Shown: positions 44,211 to 53,594 of the stretch, piece by piece
Position numbering within the stretch: position 1 is the first letter of the stretch
How the letters are laid out: the number at the start of each line of letters is the position of its first letter
NCBI RefSeq assembly: GCF_036174265.1
Contig: NZ_CP108055.1
Location: forward strand, 4,030,001 to 4,094,000
Origin: Streptomyces sp. NBC_00285
GTDB taxonomy: Bacteria > Actinomycetota > Actinomycetes > Streptomycetales > Streptomycetaceae
DNA length: 64,000 bases
Reading direction: 5' to 3'
Notes under the pieces: model-generated
What the model saw: the letters and a program-made list of their open reading frames with translations, nothing else
The model's database searches: none
Told to the model about the DNA's origin: nothing
Made by a program: the position numbers and the translations under genes

Positions 44211-45386
44211 ATGCACCAGTCAGGCACCGACCCCCGGCCACGGGTCCTGCACCTCACCCAGCCGGTGGACGGCGGGGTCGCCCGGGTGGTGACGGACCTG
44301 GCGAGGGCCCAACTCGCGGCGGGCCTGCACGTCACGGTCGCCTGCCCGGACGGCCCGCTCACACCCGCACTCCGGGCGCTCGGCGCCAACGTACTGCCCT
44401 GGGCTGCGACCCGCTCGCCCGGCCCCGCGCTCCTTGGGGAGGTACGGCGGCTCTCCCGCGTGATCGGCCAGGTGCGGCCCGACCTGGTGCACGCGCACAG
44501 CGCGAAGGCCGGGCTCGCGGGCCGGCTCGCGGTGCGGGGGCGGATCCCGACCGTGTTCCAGCCGCACGCCTGGTCCTTCGAGGCGGTCGGCGGACCCACC
44601 TCGGCGCTCGCGCTGCGGTGGGAGCGGGAGGGGGCGCGCTGGGCGCACCGGATGGTGTGTGTGAGCGAGGCGGAGCGTGCGACCGGCGTGCGCGCCGGGA
44701 TCGCCGGCCGCTGGAGTGTCATCCCCAACGGCATCGAGCCGCAGCGCTTCCATCCCGCCGCCGTCGACACCGTACGCGCGTCGCTGCTGCCCGATGTCGA
44801 TCCGGCGGCCCCGCTCGTGATGTGCGTGGGGCGGCTGTGCCGGCAGAAGGGCCAGGACGTCCTGCTGCGGGCCTGGGAGGCCATCCTGGCGCGGGTGCCC
44901 GGGGCTCGGCTCGTGCTGGTCGGTGACGGCCCGGACGCCGCCGCCCTCAGGGACAGGTCGCCGCGGTCCGTGGTGTTCGCGGGTTCCGTCGCCGACAGCG
45001 TGCCCTGGTACCAGGCCGCCGACCTGGTCGTCCTGCCCTCGCGCTGGGAGGGCATGGCGCTGGCGCCGCTGGAGGCGATGGCGTGCGGGCGGCCGGTGGT
45101 GGTGACGGACGTCGACGGCGCCCGGGAGAGCCTGCCGCCGGGTCTCGCCCCGCGCTGCCTCGTGCCGCCCGGTGATCCGGCCGCCCTCGCGCGCGCCGTC
45201 AGCGATCTGCTGCTCGACCCGCTGCTGCGCGAGTCGATCGGCCATCAGGGGCGTCGGCACGTCCTGGCCACACACGACGTACGGCACACGGCCGGGGCGG
45301 TGGCGGACGTGTACCGCGAGCTCCTCGGCGGCGAGTTCGCAGGGCGCATCGCGCCCACCGAGTACAGGGAGTCCATCCACTCGTGA
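44211..45386 (+). CDS. GT4-family glycosyltransferase
   Basis: 391 residues from ATG 44211, first gene of the polysaccharide cluster. The N-terminal lobe has LHLTQPVDGGVARVVTDLA and HAHSAKAGLAGRLA, the nucleotide-sugar lobe VCVGRLCRQKGQDVLLRAW, the E-x7-E region GMALAPLEAMACGRPVVVTD. Retaining transferase; it would add a sugar to the lipid-linked repeat unit in the cytoplasm. The next gene overlaps its stop by 4 bp (GTGA). Confidence 0.88.
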   Translation: MHQSGTDPRPRVLHLTQPVDGGVARVVTDLARAQLAAGLHVTVACPDGPLTPALRALGANVLPWAATRSPGPALLGEVRRLSRVIGQVRPDLVHAHSAKAGLAGRLAVRGRIPTVFQPHAWSFEAVGGPTSALALRWEREGARWAHRMVCVSEAERATGVRAGIAGRWSVIPNGIEPQRFHPAAVDTVRASLLPDVDPAAPLVMCVGRLCRQKGQDVLLRAWEAILARVPGARLVLVGDGPDAAALRDRSPRSVVFAGSVADSVPWYQAADLVVLPSRWEGMALAPLEAMACGRPVVVTDVDGARESLPPGLAPRCLVPPGDPAALARAVSDLLLDPLLRESIGHQGRRHVLATHDVRHTAGAVADVYRELLGGEFAGRIAPTEYRESIHS

Positions 45387-46807
45387 CCGCGGAAAGTACC
45401 GTCCCCTCGCCCGGCGGGCAGCCACGGAATCTGCGATTCTCGCCTGTCTCGCTCATGCCGCCACGCGGCACCACCACCGGCTTCCGGTTCCCGTTGCGCC
45501 GGCCTCCGGCCCGGCCCGCGTCGCCGGTGCCGCTGCTCGCGGCCGATGTCTTCGCCGCCCTGATCGGTGCCTCCGCGATGGCCGAGGCCCTGCGCCATCC
45601 GATGCTCGCGGCCCTGCTGGTCGCCGCGTCGACACTGCTGCGCCCGCAGCTGCCCGGGCCCGTACCGGGAATCCTCGACGAACTGCCCACCGTCTGCGGC
45701 CGGATCGCGGTGGCGTGGCTCGCGGTCGCGGCACTCGTCGCCGCCTACGACGCGGACCTGGCCCTCGGCGCCGGCACGCTCGCCGGCGGTTTCCTGATCC
45801 AGTCGGTGGTGGCCTGCGTGGGCCGCGGCAGCGTGCACTGGCGCCGCCGCACGGCCCGGCTGGCCCGACCGCGCGCCGCCCTCGTCGTCGGCCCGGCGGG
45901 CACCGCGCAGCGCGTGGCCGCCGCCGTGCTGCGCCATCCGCGCTGCGGGGTGCGGCCGGTGGGCGTGGTGTCCGACCAGCAGGACGGCTCCGAGGGGCTG
46001 CCCGTACTGATGACGGGCGAGGAGGTCCAGCGCGCCCTCATCCAGAACGGCGTACGGGAGGTTCTCGCCGTCCATCCCTCCGTACGGTCCGAACAGGGGC
46101 CGCTGCTGCGGGCGCTCGCGGAGTCGGGCTGCGCGGTGTGGGAGGTGGACGCGGACTCTCCGTCGTACGCGACGCGGCACCAGCTCGCCGGGTTCTCCTG
46201 CCGCCGTCTGGACATGGGTCGACGGCGGCGTGGCAGCGTCGGCAAGCGGGTGCTGGACGTGGCCGTGTCCGGGACCCTGCTCCTGCTGGTCGCTCCGCTG
46301 CTGGTGGTGTGCGCGGTGGTGCTGCGGCTGACCGACGGCCGGGGTGTGGTGTTCCGCCAGGAGCGCATCGGCAAGGACGGCAAGCCGTTCACGCTGCTGA
46401 AGTTCCGCACCCACCGCCCGGTCGACGAGCGCGAGGCCGCGACCCGGTGGAGCGTGGCGAACGAGATCCGGATGTCCTGGTTCTGCCGCTTCCTGCGCAA
46501 GACCTCCCTGGACGAGCTGCTCCAGCTGTGGAACGTCTTCTGGGGCGACATGAGCCTGGTCGGTCCGCGCCCCGAACGCCCTTACTTCGTCGGCAAGTTC
46601 AGCCAGACCTACCCCGGTTACGCGGCCCGGCACCGGATGCGGACCGGCATCACCGGTCTCGCCCAGATCAACGGGCTGCGCGGCGACACCTCCATCGAGG
46701 ACCGGGCCCGCTTCGACAACGCCTACATCGACAACTGGTCGCTGTGGCAGGACATCTGCATCCTGCTGCGCACCGCGGCCGCGCTCGTGCGTCCGACGGG
46801 GAGCTGA
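45383..46807 (+). CDS. Exopolysaccharide polyprenyl glycosylphosphotransferase (WcaJ/WbaP type)
   Basis: 474 residues from GTG 45383. N-terminal helices and a CoA-binding-like region (RPRAALVVGPAGTAQRVAAA) precede the catalytic bacterial sugar transferase domain from about residue 290: KRVLDVAVSGTLLLLVAPLL, VVFRQERIGKDGKPFTLLKF, KTSLDELLQLWNVFWGDMSL with VGPRPE, and GITGLAQINGLRG. It transfers sugar-1-P from a nucleotide sugar to undecaprenyl phosphate and so starts the repeat unit. This enzyme defines the cluster as a lipid-linked polysaccharide pathway. Confidence 0.92.
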   Translation: MTAESTVPSPGGQPRNLRFSPVSLMPPRGTTTGFRFPLRRPPARPASPVPLLAADVFAALIGASAMAEALRHPMLAALLVAASTLLRPQLPGPVPGILDELPTVCGRIAVAWLAVAALVAAYDADLALGAGTLAGGFLIQSVVACVGRGSVHWRRRTARLARPRAALVVGPAGTAQRVAAAVLRHPRCGVRPVGVVSDQQDGSEGLPVLMTGEEVQRALIQNGVREVLAVHPSVRSEQGPLLRALAESGCAVWEVDADSPSYATRHQLAGFSCRRLDMGRRRRGSVGKRVLDVAVSGTLLLLVAPLLVVCAVVLRLTDGRGVVFRQERIGKDGKPFTLLKFRTHRPVDEREAATRWSVANEIRMSWFCRFLRKTSLDELLQLWNVFWGDMSLVGPRPERPYFVGKFSQTYPGYAARHRMRTGITGLAQINGLRGDTSIEDRARFDNAYIDNWSLWQDICILLRTAAALVRPTGS

Positions 46808-46814
46808 GCCGCCC

Positions 46815-48158
46815 ATGACCCACCCCCTGACCCGTGTCCGCGAACTGCCCCCGGTCCTGCCGGTGTTGGTGGTGATCGCTCTCCTCGCGCTGCCCATCGG
46901 CCCCGGCGGAGACGGCGGCGCGGGACCGGCCGACGCGGTCTCCGCGCTGGCGGTGCTGTACTGCGTGCTGCGGCTCCTGCGGGAGCGACGGCGCCCGCTG
47001 TCCGGCACGGCCGCCGTGCTGCTGGGGCTGCCGGTGATCGGGCTGGCCGTCGCCGCGATGGGCGCGTCCTCGGCGGGTGCCGGGCTGACCGGCATGGGCC
47101 GCTATCTGCAGATCTTCGTGCTGGTCCCGGCGGCCGTACTGCTGCTGATCCGCGGCCGGGGTGACTTCCGGCTGCTGGCCTGGGCGTTCGTGGGGCTCGC
47201 GCTGTGGCAGGGGACGGTCGGTGTCCACCAGTTCCTGACCGGGACCGGTGCCTCCTACCAGGGTGAGGAGATCCGGGCGGTCGGCACCTTCGGGGCGCAG
47301 GACGTGATGGGCATGGCAACCGTCGTGTCCTTCGGTCTGGTGTGCGCGGTGGGGCTGACTCTGGGACAGACTCCGGTACGGCACCGGGCTGTTGCCGCCG
47401 CTTGCGCTCTCGCGCTGCTGGTTCCCCTGGCGTTGTCCTTCAGCCGGGGCGCGTGGATCGCCACCGTGGTGACGATCGTCGTGCAGTTCATGCTGGCCGG
47501 TCTCGGGCGGGCGCTGAAGGTGGGGGCGGTGGTGGCCGCCCTGGGCGTGATCCTCGTCGGAGGCTTCGGGGTCGGTTCGGCGATGCTCCAGGAGCGGGTC
47601 GACAGCATCACGCAGGTCACCGACGCACCCGACCAGTCCGTCACCGACCGGTACACGATGTGGGCGGCGGCCGTCGGGATGTGGCGCGAACACCCGCTGA
47701 ACGGCGTCGGATTGAAGGGCTTCCCGGAGCACCGGGACGCGCACGCCGCACTGTCGCTGTCCGCGGGCAGCGACACAGAGGGCGCGGGCTCCGGGTTCCG
47801 CAAGCAGCCGCTGCTGTCCCCGCACAACATGTATCTGCTGGTCCTCGCCGAACAGGGCCTGATCGGGCTGCTGGCGTTGGCGGGCGGCTGGCTGGCCCTG
47901 CTGGTGTGCGGTCTGCGCCGGCTGGTCCGGGTCCGCCGGGCGGGCCCGGGTCTCGACTGTGCGCTGGTCGCCTGCGGGCTGCTGGCCTGGCAGTTGACGG
48001 ACTTCGCGTACGCCGACATCGGCGGGACCTCGACGGTGCTGACGGCGGTGTGCTTCGGGTTGGCGGCGTGGTGGGCGCTGGGCTCGGGCGACACCGAGGA
48101 GCCGGCCGGGCCCGAGGCCCCGGTACGCGAGCCGGCCGAGAAGGCCGCGGTCCGATGA
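46815..48158 (+). CDS. O-antigen ligase/polymerase family membrane protein (Wzy-like)
   Basis: 447 residues from ATG 46815, about eleven membrane helices across the whole length (VLPVLVVIALLALPIG, VAAACALALLVPLALSFSRG, LLALAGGWLALLVCGL among others). The Wzy_C signature is the outer loop with YTMWAAAVGMWREHPLNGVG near residue 280 and the later SPHNMYLLVLAEQGLIGLL. It would polymerise repeat units outside the membrane or ligate the product. Its stop overlaps the flippase start (ATGA). Confidence 0.87.
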   Translation: MTHPLTRVRELPPVLPVLVVIALLALPIGPGGDGGAGPADAVSALAVLYCVLRLLRERRRPLSGTAAVLLGLPVIGLAVAAMGASSAGAGLTGMGRYLQIFVLVPAAVLLLIRGRGDFRLLAWAFVGLALWQGTVGVHQFLTGTGASYQGEEIRAVGTFGAQDVMGMATVVSFGLVCAVGLTLGQTPVRHRAVAAACALALLVPLALSFSRGAWIATVVTIVVQFMLAGLGRALKVGAVVAALGVILVGGFGVGSAMLQERVDSITQVTDAPDQSVTDRYTMWAAAVGMWREHPLNGVGLKGFPEHRDAHAALSLSAGSDTEGAGSGFRKQPLLSPHNMYLLVLAEQGLIGLLALAGGWLALLVCGLRRLVRVRRAGPGLDCALVACGLLAWQLTDFAYADIGGTSTVLTAVCFGLAAWWALGSGDTEEPAGPEAPVREPAEKAAVR

Positions 48159-49927
48159 GGGTGACGCGGCCACGGGCGTCCCGGGAGCCGCGGGCTTCGG
48201 GGCCGTCCGCGAACGGCCGCACCACCTCGACCTACGGAACCGTCCATGGCCGGGCCCCCGAAACCCCGCACGGACGAGCCCACGCGACCGCCCAGGGAGC
48301 CGGTGCCACCGCCACGGCCGCCCCCGCCGTTCCCCCCGCCCGCTCCGCCGATACCGAACTCGCCCCCGTCTCAAGGGGGTTCCTCGCCAAGGCCACCCTC
48401 GTCACCGCGGTGCTCTCCATCGCCGGCGCCCTCCTGGGGCTGCTCCGCGACCAGGCCCTGGCGCGGCTCTTCGGCGCCGGCAGCGAGACCGACGCGTTCC
48501 TCGTCGCGTGGACCGTGCCGGAGTTCGCGTCGACGCTGCTGATCGAGGACGGGCTGGCCTTCGTGCTGATCCCGGCGTTCAGTCTGGCGCTGGCGCGGCG
48601 GGCCCAGGGCGCTCCCGGCGACCCGGTCCGCTCGCTGGTCGCGACGACCCTGCCCCGCCTCTCGCTCGCCTTCGTCGCAGTGTCCGCGCTGATCGTCGGC
48701 ACCGCCCCGCAGCTCGTCGAGGCTCTCGCGCCCGGCCTGCCCCACCCCGCGCTCGCCGTCGACTGCACCCGTCTGACCGCGCTGTGCGTGCTGGGCTTCG
48801 GACTCACCGGATACTTCAGCGCGGCCCTGCGCGCCCACCGCCGGTTCGTGGCACCGGCGGCGATCTACGTGGCGTACAACGCGGGCATCATCACGGCGAT
48901 GTACGTCCTCGGCGGGCACTGGGGCGTGCGGTCCGCGGCGCTCGGGGTCGCGGTGGGCAGCGGACTGATGGCGTTGATCCAACTGCCCTCTTTCGTACGG
49001 CAGTTGTGTCGCCGACGAACCGTCCGGGCCGAGCTCGTCGAGAGCACCGAGCGCGCGGTGTCCGTATCCCTCGTCGCCACCGTGCTGCTCTTCGCGCTGT
49101 GCCGTCAGTCCCAGGTCCTCATCGAGCGTTTCCTCGCCTCCACCCTTCCCGCCGGCGCCATCTCGCACCTGAACTACGCGCAGAAGGTCGCCCAGATCCC
49201 GATGACCCTCTCGCTGATGCTGTGCACGGTCACCTTCCCCGTGGTCGCCCGCGCCCTGGCCGACGGTGACGTCGAGCGGGCCCGCACCCGAGTCGAGCGG
49301 GACCTGGCGCTCGCGGTCTGCGTGGTGCTGCTCGGCGCCGCCACGGTGATCGCCTGCGCTCCCCAGATCGTCGAACTCCTCTTCCAGCGGGGCGCGTTCA
49401 CCGCCCGGGACTCCGCCGCCACCGCGGACGTCATGCGGGTGTACGCGCTCGGGCTGCTCGGTCAGACCGTGACCGGCTGCCTGGTGCGCTCCTACTTCTC
49501 CGCGGGCCGCCCCACCTGGTACCCGGTCTCCGCGATGGCCGCCGGGATCGTCGTGACCTCATGGGTCGGCGCCTGGACGGTCGGCCCCTGGGGTGTCCTC
49601 GGGATCGCCGCCGCCAACGCCTCCGGCATCACCGTCACGGCCGCCCTGCTGCTCGCCGGGATGCGTCGCCGCAGCGTCCCGATCCGCACCCGGCAGGTGC
49701 TCGCCGAGCTGAGCCGGCCGGTGCGGGCGGCCGTGGTCGCGACCCTGGCGGGCGCCTTCGTCGCGAGCCGGGCCGACTCCGCCCTGACCGGCCTGGTCAC
49801 CGGCGCGGCGACCGTCCTCGTCGTCTTCTCCCTCCTCGCCCGGGCCCTCGGCTCCCAGGGCTTCGAACCCGTAGTCCGGTCCGTCCGCTCCGTCACACGA
49901 AGGCTCACTCATGGCCGCACCTCCTGA
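48155..49927 (+). CDS. MurJ/MviN-type lipid flippase (probable Wzx role)
   Basis: 590 residues from ATG 48155. A disordered N-terminus of about 75 residues precedes 13-14 helices of the MVN fold: GFLAKATLVTAVLSIAGALL, GLLRDQALARLFGAGSETDA, AISHLNYAQKVAQIPMTLSL, LFQRGAFTARDSAATADVM. The RDQxLARLFGAGxxTDAF run and YAxxxxxxP motif are typical of MurJ. Within this cluster it would move the lipid-linked repeat unit across the membrane; it is not the housekeeping murJ by position. Overlaps both neighbours. Confidence 0.85.
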   Translation: MRVTRPRASREPRASGPSANGRTTSTYGTVHGRAPETPHGRAHATAQGAGATATAAPAVPPARSADTELAPVSRGFLAKATLVTAVLSIAGALLGLLRDQALARLFGAGSETDAFLVAWTVPEFASTLLIEDGLAFVLIPAFSLALARRAQGAPGDPVRSLVATTLPRLSLAFVAVSALIVGTAPQLVEALAPGLPHPALAVDCTRLTALCVLGFGLTGYFSAALRAHRRFVAPAAIYVAYNAGIITAMYVLGGHWGVRSAALGVAVGSGLMALIQLPSFVRQLCRRRTVRAELVESTERAVSVSLVATVLLFALCRQSQVLIERFLASTLPAGAISHLNYAQKVAQIPMTLSLMLCTVTFPVVARALADGDVERARTRVERDLALAVCVVLLGAATVIACAPQIVELLFQRGAFTARDSAATADVMRVYALGLLGQTVTGCLVRSYFSAGRPTWYPVSAMAAGIVVTSWVGAWTVGPWGVLGIAAANASGITVTAALLLAGMRRRSVPIRTRQVLAELSRPVRAAVVATLAGAFVASRADSALTGLVTGAATVLVVFSLLARALGSQGFEPVVRSVRSVTRRLTHGRTS

Positions 49928-50627
49928 ATCCACCCCGTGGATCGCGATGTACCACTCGGTGGGCGACTGCTCCGACGACCCCTACCGCATCACCGTCACG
50001 CCCGACCGCCTCGACCGTCAGCTGTCCTGGCTGCGCCGCCGCGGCCTGCGGGGCGTCTCCGTGTCCGAGCTGCTCGCCGCACCCAGCCGCACCGGCCTGG
50101 TGGGCCTCACCTTCGACGACGGGTACGCCGACTTCGTCGACGACGCCCTGCCCGTCCTCGCGCGTCACGACTGCGGCGCCACCCTCTTCGTGCTGCCCGG
50201 CAGGCTCGGCGGCGACAACGCCTGGGACCCGCTGGGCCCGCGCAAGCCGCTCCTCACCGCCGACGGCATCCGGACGGCGGCCCGGGCCGGCATCGAGATC
50301 GGCTCGCACGGGCTGGCCCACGTGGACCTGACGCAGGCTCAGGACATCGCGCTGCACAGCGAAGTGGCCGACAGCAGAAAGCTGTTGGAGGAGCTGACCG
50401 ACTCCCCCGTCGCCGGCTTCTGCTACCCGTACGGCACCCTCGACCAGCGCGTCGTCGACGCCGTCAGGGAAGCCGGGTACACCTACGGCTGCGCCATCGA
50501 CCCCGGTGAGATCAACAGTCCCCTCGCCCTGCCCCGCGTCCACATCGGGCAGAACGACACCGCCGTACGCCTCTTCCTCAAGTACCGGCTGCACCGGCTG
50601 CGCCGCCGCCCCGTCGAGGGGATCTGA
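49911..50627 (+). CDS. Polysaccharide deacetylase (NodB domain)
   Basis: 238 residues from ATG 49911, overlapping the flippase end by 17 bp. The NodB motifs are VGLTFDDGYADFVDDALPVL (metal Asp) and EIGSHGLAHVDLTQ (His-x4-His-like metal pair), followed by SRKLLEELTDSPVAGFCYPY with the active-site Pro/Tyr. No signal peptide, so it may act in the cytoplasm or on lipid-linked precursors. It implies that the polymer contains N-acetyl amino sugars that become deacetylated. Confidence 0.88.
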   Translation: MAAPPESTPWIAMYHSVGDCSDDPYRITVTPDRLDRQLSWLRRRGLRGVSVSELLAAPSRTGLVGLTFDDGYADFVDDALPVLARHDCGATLFVLPGRLGGDNAWDPLGPRKPLLTADGIRTAARAGIEIGSHGLAHVDLTQAQDIALHSEVADSRKLLEELTDSPVAGFCYPYGTLDQRVVDAVREAGYTYGCAIDPGEINSPLALPRVHIGQNDTAVRLFLKYRLHRLRRRPVEGI

Positions 50628-50628
50628 G

Positions 50629-51783
50629 GTGAAGGCCCTCCATGTCATCACCGGGCTCGGCGTGGGCGGTGCCGAGCAGCAACTGCGGCTGCTGCTCGGG
50701 CATCTGCCGGTCGACTGCGAGGTCGTCACACTGACCAACCCGGGCCCGGTCGCCGACGGACTGATCGCCGACGGCGTGCGGGTGACGCACCTCGGGATGA
50801 CCGGGAACCGGGACCTGGGCGCGCTGCCCCGCCTGGTCCGGCACATCCGGTCCGGCGGCTACGACCTGGTGCACACCCACCTCTACCGGGCCTGCGTCTA
50901 CGGCCGTCTCGCCGCCCGGCTCGCGGGGGTCCGCGCGATCGTCGCCACCGAACACTCCCTGGGCGACTCGCAGATGGAGGGCCGCAGACTCACCAGAGGG
51001 GTGCGCGGGCTCTACCTCGCCAGCGAGCGCCTGGGCCGGTCCACGGTCGCCGTCTCCCCCACGGTCGCCGACCGGCTGCGCCGCTGGGGCGTGCCCGCAC
51101 CCCGGATCGAGGTCGTCCCCAACGGCATCGACCTGGACCGCTTCCGCTTCGACCCGGCGAGCCGGCTGCGCACCCGGCGGCTCCTGGGCCTGCCCGAGAC
51201 GGCGTACGTCATCGGCGGCGTCGGACGCCTCACCCCCGGCAAGCGCTTCGACATCCTGATCCGCGCACTTGTCGAACTCCCGGACATCTGCCGTCTGTTG
51301 CTGGTCGGCGGCGGCCCCGAGGAACACCTGCTGAGGCGTACCGCGCACCAGGCGGGCGTGGCCGACCGGGTCCTGTTCACCGGCGAACGCCCCTACGTCC
51401 CCGACGGCTCACCCGGCCCCGACCTGCCCTCGCTGACCTCGGCGATGGACCTGCTGGCCTCCCCCTCCCCCGAGGAGGCCTTCGGTCTCGCCGCGGTGGA
51501 GGCACTGGCGGCCGGGCTGCCGGTGCTCTACGCCTCCTGCCCGGCGATCGAGGACCTGCCGCCGGAGACGACGGGCGCGGCCCGCCAAGTCGCCTGCGAC
51601 GCCCGCACGTTCGCCCGTGCCGTCGCGGCCACCCGCGCACAGGACTCCGGGCCTCGCACCGCACCCGACGCCGCCCACCACTACAGCATCACCCGCAGCG
51701 CCGCCCGGCTGATGAACGTCTACACGGCCGCCCTGGCCGCCCCTTCCGTGTCCCCGTCACCCCAGGGAGCAAGTTCCCCATGA
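50629..51783 (+). CDS. GT4-family glycosyltransferase
   Basis: 384 residues from GTG 50629, one base after the deacetylase stop. The N-terminus LHVITGLGVGGAEQQLRLLL is the standard GT4 acceptor-side loop. Sugar-nucleotide lobe: GGVGRLTPGKRFDILIRAL, LLLVGGGPEEHLLRR, SPEEAFGLAAVEALAAGLP with the E-x7-E pair. It adds a sugar to the growing repeat. Its stop overlaps the following start by 4 bp. Confidence 0.88.
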   Translation: MKALHVITGLGVGGAEQQLRLLLGHLPVDCEVVTLTNPGPVADGLIADGVRVTHLGMTGNRDLGALPRLVRHIRSGGYDLVHTHLYRACVYGRLAARLAGVRAIVATEHSLGDSQMEGRRLTRGVRGLYLASERLGRSTVAVSPTVADRLRRWGVPAPRIEVVPNGIDLDRFRFDPASRLRTRRLLGLPETAYVIGGVGRLTPGKRFDILIRALVELPDICRLLLVGGGPEEHLLRRTAHQAGVADRVLFTGERPYVPDGSPGPDLPSLTSAMDLLASPSPEEAFGLAAVEALAAGLPVLYASCPAIEDLPPETTGAARQVACDARTFARAVAATRAQDSGPRTAPDAAHHYSITRSAARLMNVYTAALAAPSVSPSPQGASSP

Positions 51784-52457
51784 CCTCCTCGACCTCCACG
51801 ACCGAGCGCCCCACCGGTCCTCGCCGCCCGGCCGCCCTGGCCCGCGCCAAGGCCCTCCCCTCCTGGTCGCTGATCGCGGCCGGCGTCCTCGCCGGCGGAC
51901 TGCTCGGCGGCGCCTACGGCCTCGCCAAGCCGCCCGCGTACACGGCCACGGCGTACGTGGTCGCCGTACCGACCGAGAAGTCCGACTCGGCGTCCGCGCT
52001 GGGCTTCGCGCAGGCCTACGGCCGGGTCGCCACGCAGGTCGCGGTGCTCGGCGACGCCCAGGTGTGGGCCGGGGTGTCGGTGAAGACGCTGCAGTCGGGC
52101 GTGCAGGCGGCGACCTCGCCGGACGCGCCGATGGTCGCCATCACGGCAACCGCCGCCCGCCCCGACGTCGCCGCCGACATGGCCAACGCGGTCTCGCGCG
52201 CCCTGACCCGGCACGCGAACGACACCAAGAACGCCACCAATGTCGAGCTCCAGCAGTTCGCCCGCGCCACCAAGCCCACCGAACCGTCCTCGGCCTCCCC
52301 GGCGGTGACGGGTCTGGTCGGCGCGAGCGCGGGCGGGCTGCTCGGCGGCCTGGTGCTGCTGGCCCGGCCACGGCGGTCCGGGTCCGGCCGGGACCAGGGC
52401 CGCCCGGCATCGGTGCCCGCCCCGGCCATGGCCGCCGAAGCCCACGGACAGCTGTGA
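51780..52457 (+). CDS. Chain-length determinant (Wzz)-like membrane protein
   Basis: 225 residues from ATG 51780. Two membrane helices, about residues 30-50 (SLIAAGVLAGGLLGGAYGLA) and 180-200 (VGASAGGLLGGLVLLA), flank an extracytoplasmic part that starts with PPAYTATAYVVAVPTEK, as in Wzz/CapA proteins. No tyrosine-kinase domain is attached and none is encoded in the cluster. It would set polymer chain length. Small for the family (usual 220-450). Confidence 0.78.
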   Translation: MTSSTSTTERPTGPRRPAALARAKALPSWSLIAAGVLAGGLLGGAYGLAKPPAYTATAYVVAVPTEKSDSASALGFAQAYGRVATQVAVLGDAQVWAGVSVKTLQSGVQAATSPDAPMVAITATAARPDVAADMANAVSRALTRHANDTKNATNVELQQFARATKPTEPSSASPAVTGLVGASAGGLLGGLVLLARPRRSGSGRDQGRPASVPAPAMAAEAHGQL

Positions 52458-53566
52458 CGTACACGACCCACCTCGTCACCGACGAGCAGACCTTCACCGA
52501 ACTGGGCCCCGAGTGGGCCGAGTTGTACCGCCGGTGTGAGGCCGCGACCCCGTTCCAGAGCCACGCCTGGCTGCACTCCTGGTGGCTGTCGTACGGCCGG
52601 CCCGGGCGGCTGCGCCTGGTCCTGGTCCGGCACGGGGGTGAACTGGTCGCCGTCGCCCCGCTGATGCGGGTGGGCCGCCCGGTGCCGTCCCTCGTGCCGC
52701 TGGGCGGGGCGATCTCCGACTACGGGGACGTCCTGCTGGACGACGAGCGGGGCGAGGACGCGGTGGCCGCGCTCACCGAGGGCCTCGCCCGGGCCGCTCG
52801 CACCGCGCTGGTCGACTTCCGCGAGGTGCGCCCGGGCGGCGCGGCCGAGCGGATCTACGAGCACTGGAGCGGGCCCCGGCGCCGGGTCGGCGACTCGATG
52901 TGCCTGGAGCTGCCCGCCGTACCGATGGACGAGCTGGTCGCCCGGCTGCCGTCCGCGAAGGCCCAGCAGCGGGTGCGCGCCAAGCTGCGCAAGCTGACCT
53001 CGCTCGGGGTCGAGCGTCATGTCGTACGCCCGGACGAGGTGGACTCGGCGCTGCGGCGGCTCATCGAGTTGCACCAGCTCCAGTGGCAGGGCCGCAAGGT
53101 GACGTCGGAGCATCTGCGGCCGCGGTTCTGCGACCACCTGGTGCGTTCCGTCGGGCCGATGGTGCGTGCGGGGGACGCGGTGGTCACCGAGTTCCGGCTG
53201 GACGACGACGTGGTGGCCGTCGATCTGACACTGCTGTCGCGACGGCTGGCGGGCGGCTACCTGTACGGCGCGCATCCGCGGCTGCGGGAGCGGAAGGCGG
53301 ACGTGGCGGTGATGCTGCTCGACGCGTGTACCGAACACACCCGTGAGGGCGGCCGCGGCACGCTGAGCCTGCTGCGCGGCAACGAGCCGTACAAGCAGCA
53401 CTGGCGGCCCGAACCGGTGGTCAACCAAAGGCTGTTGCTGGCCCGGAACCACACGGCACCGCTGCTGTCCGCGGTCGTCTGTGACGTGGCCGCGCGGCGG
53501 CGGGGCAAGGAACTGCTGCTGCGCTGGAAGGAGCGGAGGGAACATGCCGGTGGCGGCAGGTCCTGA
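52454..53566 (+). CDS. GNAT-fold acyltransferase (CelD/BioF2-type)
   Basis: 370 residues from GTG 52454 (overlaps the previous stop). The first domain begins LGPEWAELYRRCEAATPFQS with the HAWLHSWWLSYG motif typical of the CelD/BcsL group; the second shows KAQQRVRAKLRKLTSLGVE, VVTEFRLDDDVVAVDLTLLS and YLYGAHPRLRERKADVAVML. These enzymes acylate polysaccharides or amino-sugar products. It is the last gene of the co-directional core, 28 bp before the convergent GH26 gene. Confidence 0.83.
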   Translation: MTYTTHLVTDEQTFTELGPEWAELYRRCEAATPFQSHAWLHSWWLSYGRPGRLRLVLVRHGGELVAVAPLMRVGRPVPSLVPLGGAISDYGDVLLDDERGEDAVAALTEGLARAARTALVDFREVRPGGAAERIYEHWSGPRRRVGDSMCLELPAVPMDELVARLPSAKAQQRVRAKLRKLTSLGVERHVVRPDEVDSALRRLIELHQLQWQGRKVTSEHLRPRFCDHLVRSVGPMVRAGDAVVTEFRLDDDVVAVDLTLLSRRLAGGYLYGAHPRLRERKADVAVMLLDACTEHTREGGRGTLSLLRGNEPYKQHWRPEPVVNQRLLLARNHTAPLLSAVVCDVAARRRGKELLLRWKERREHAGGGRS

Positions 53567-53594
53567 GAGGGCCTGCCGCCACCGGGTGGTGCGG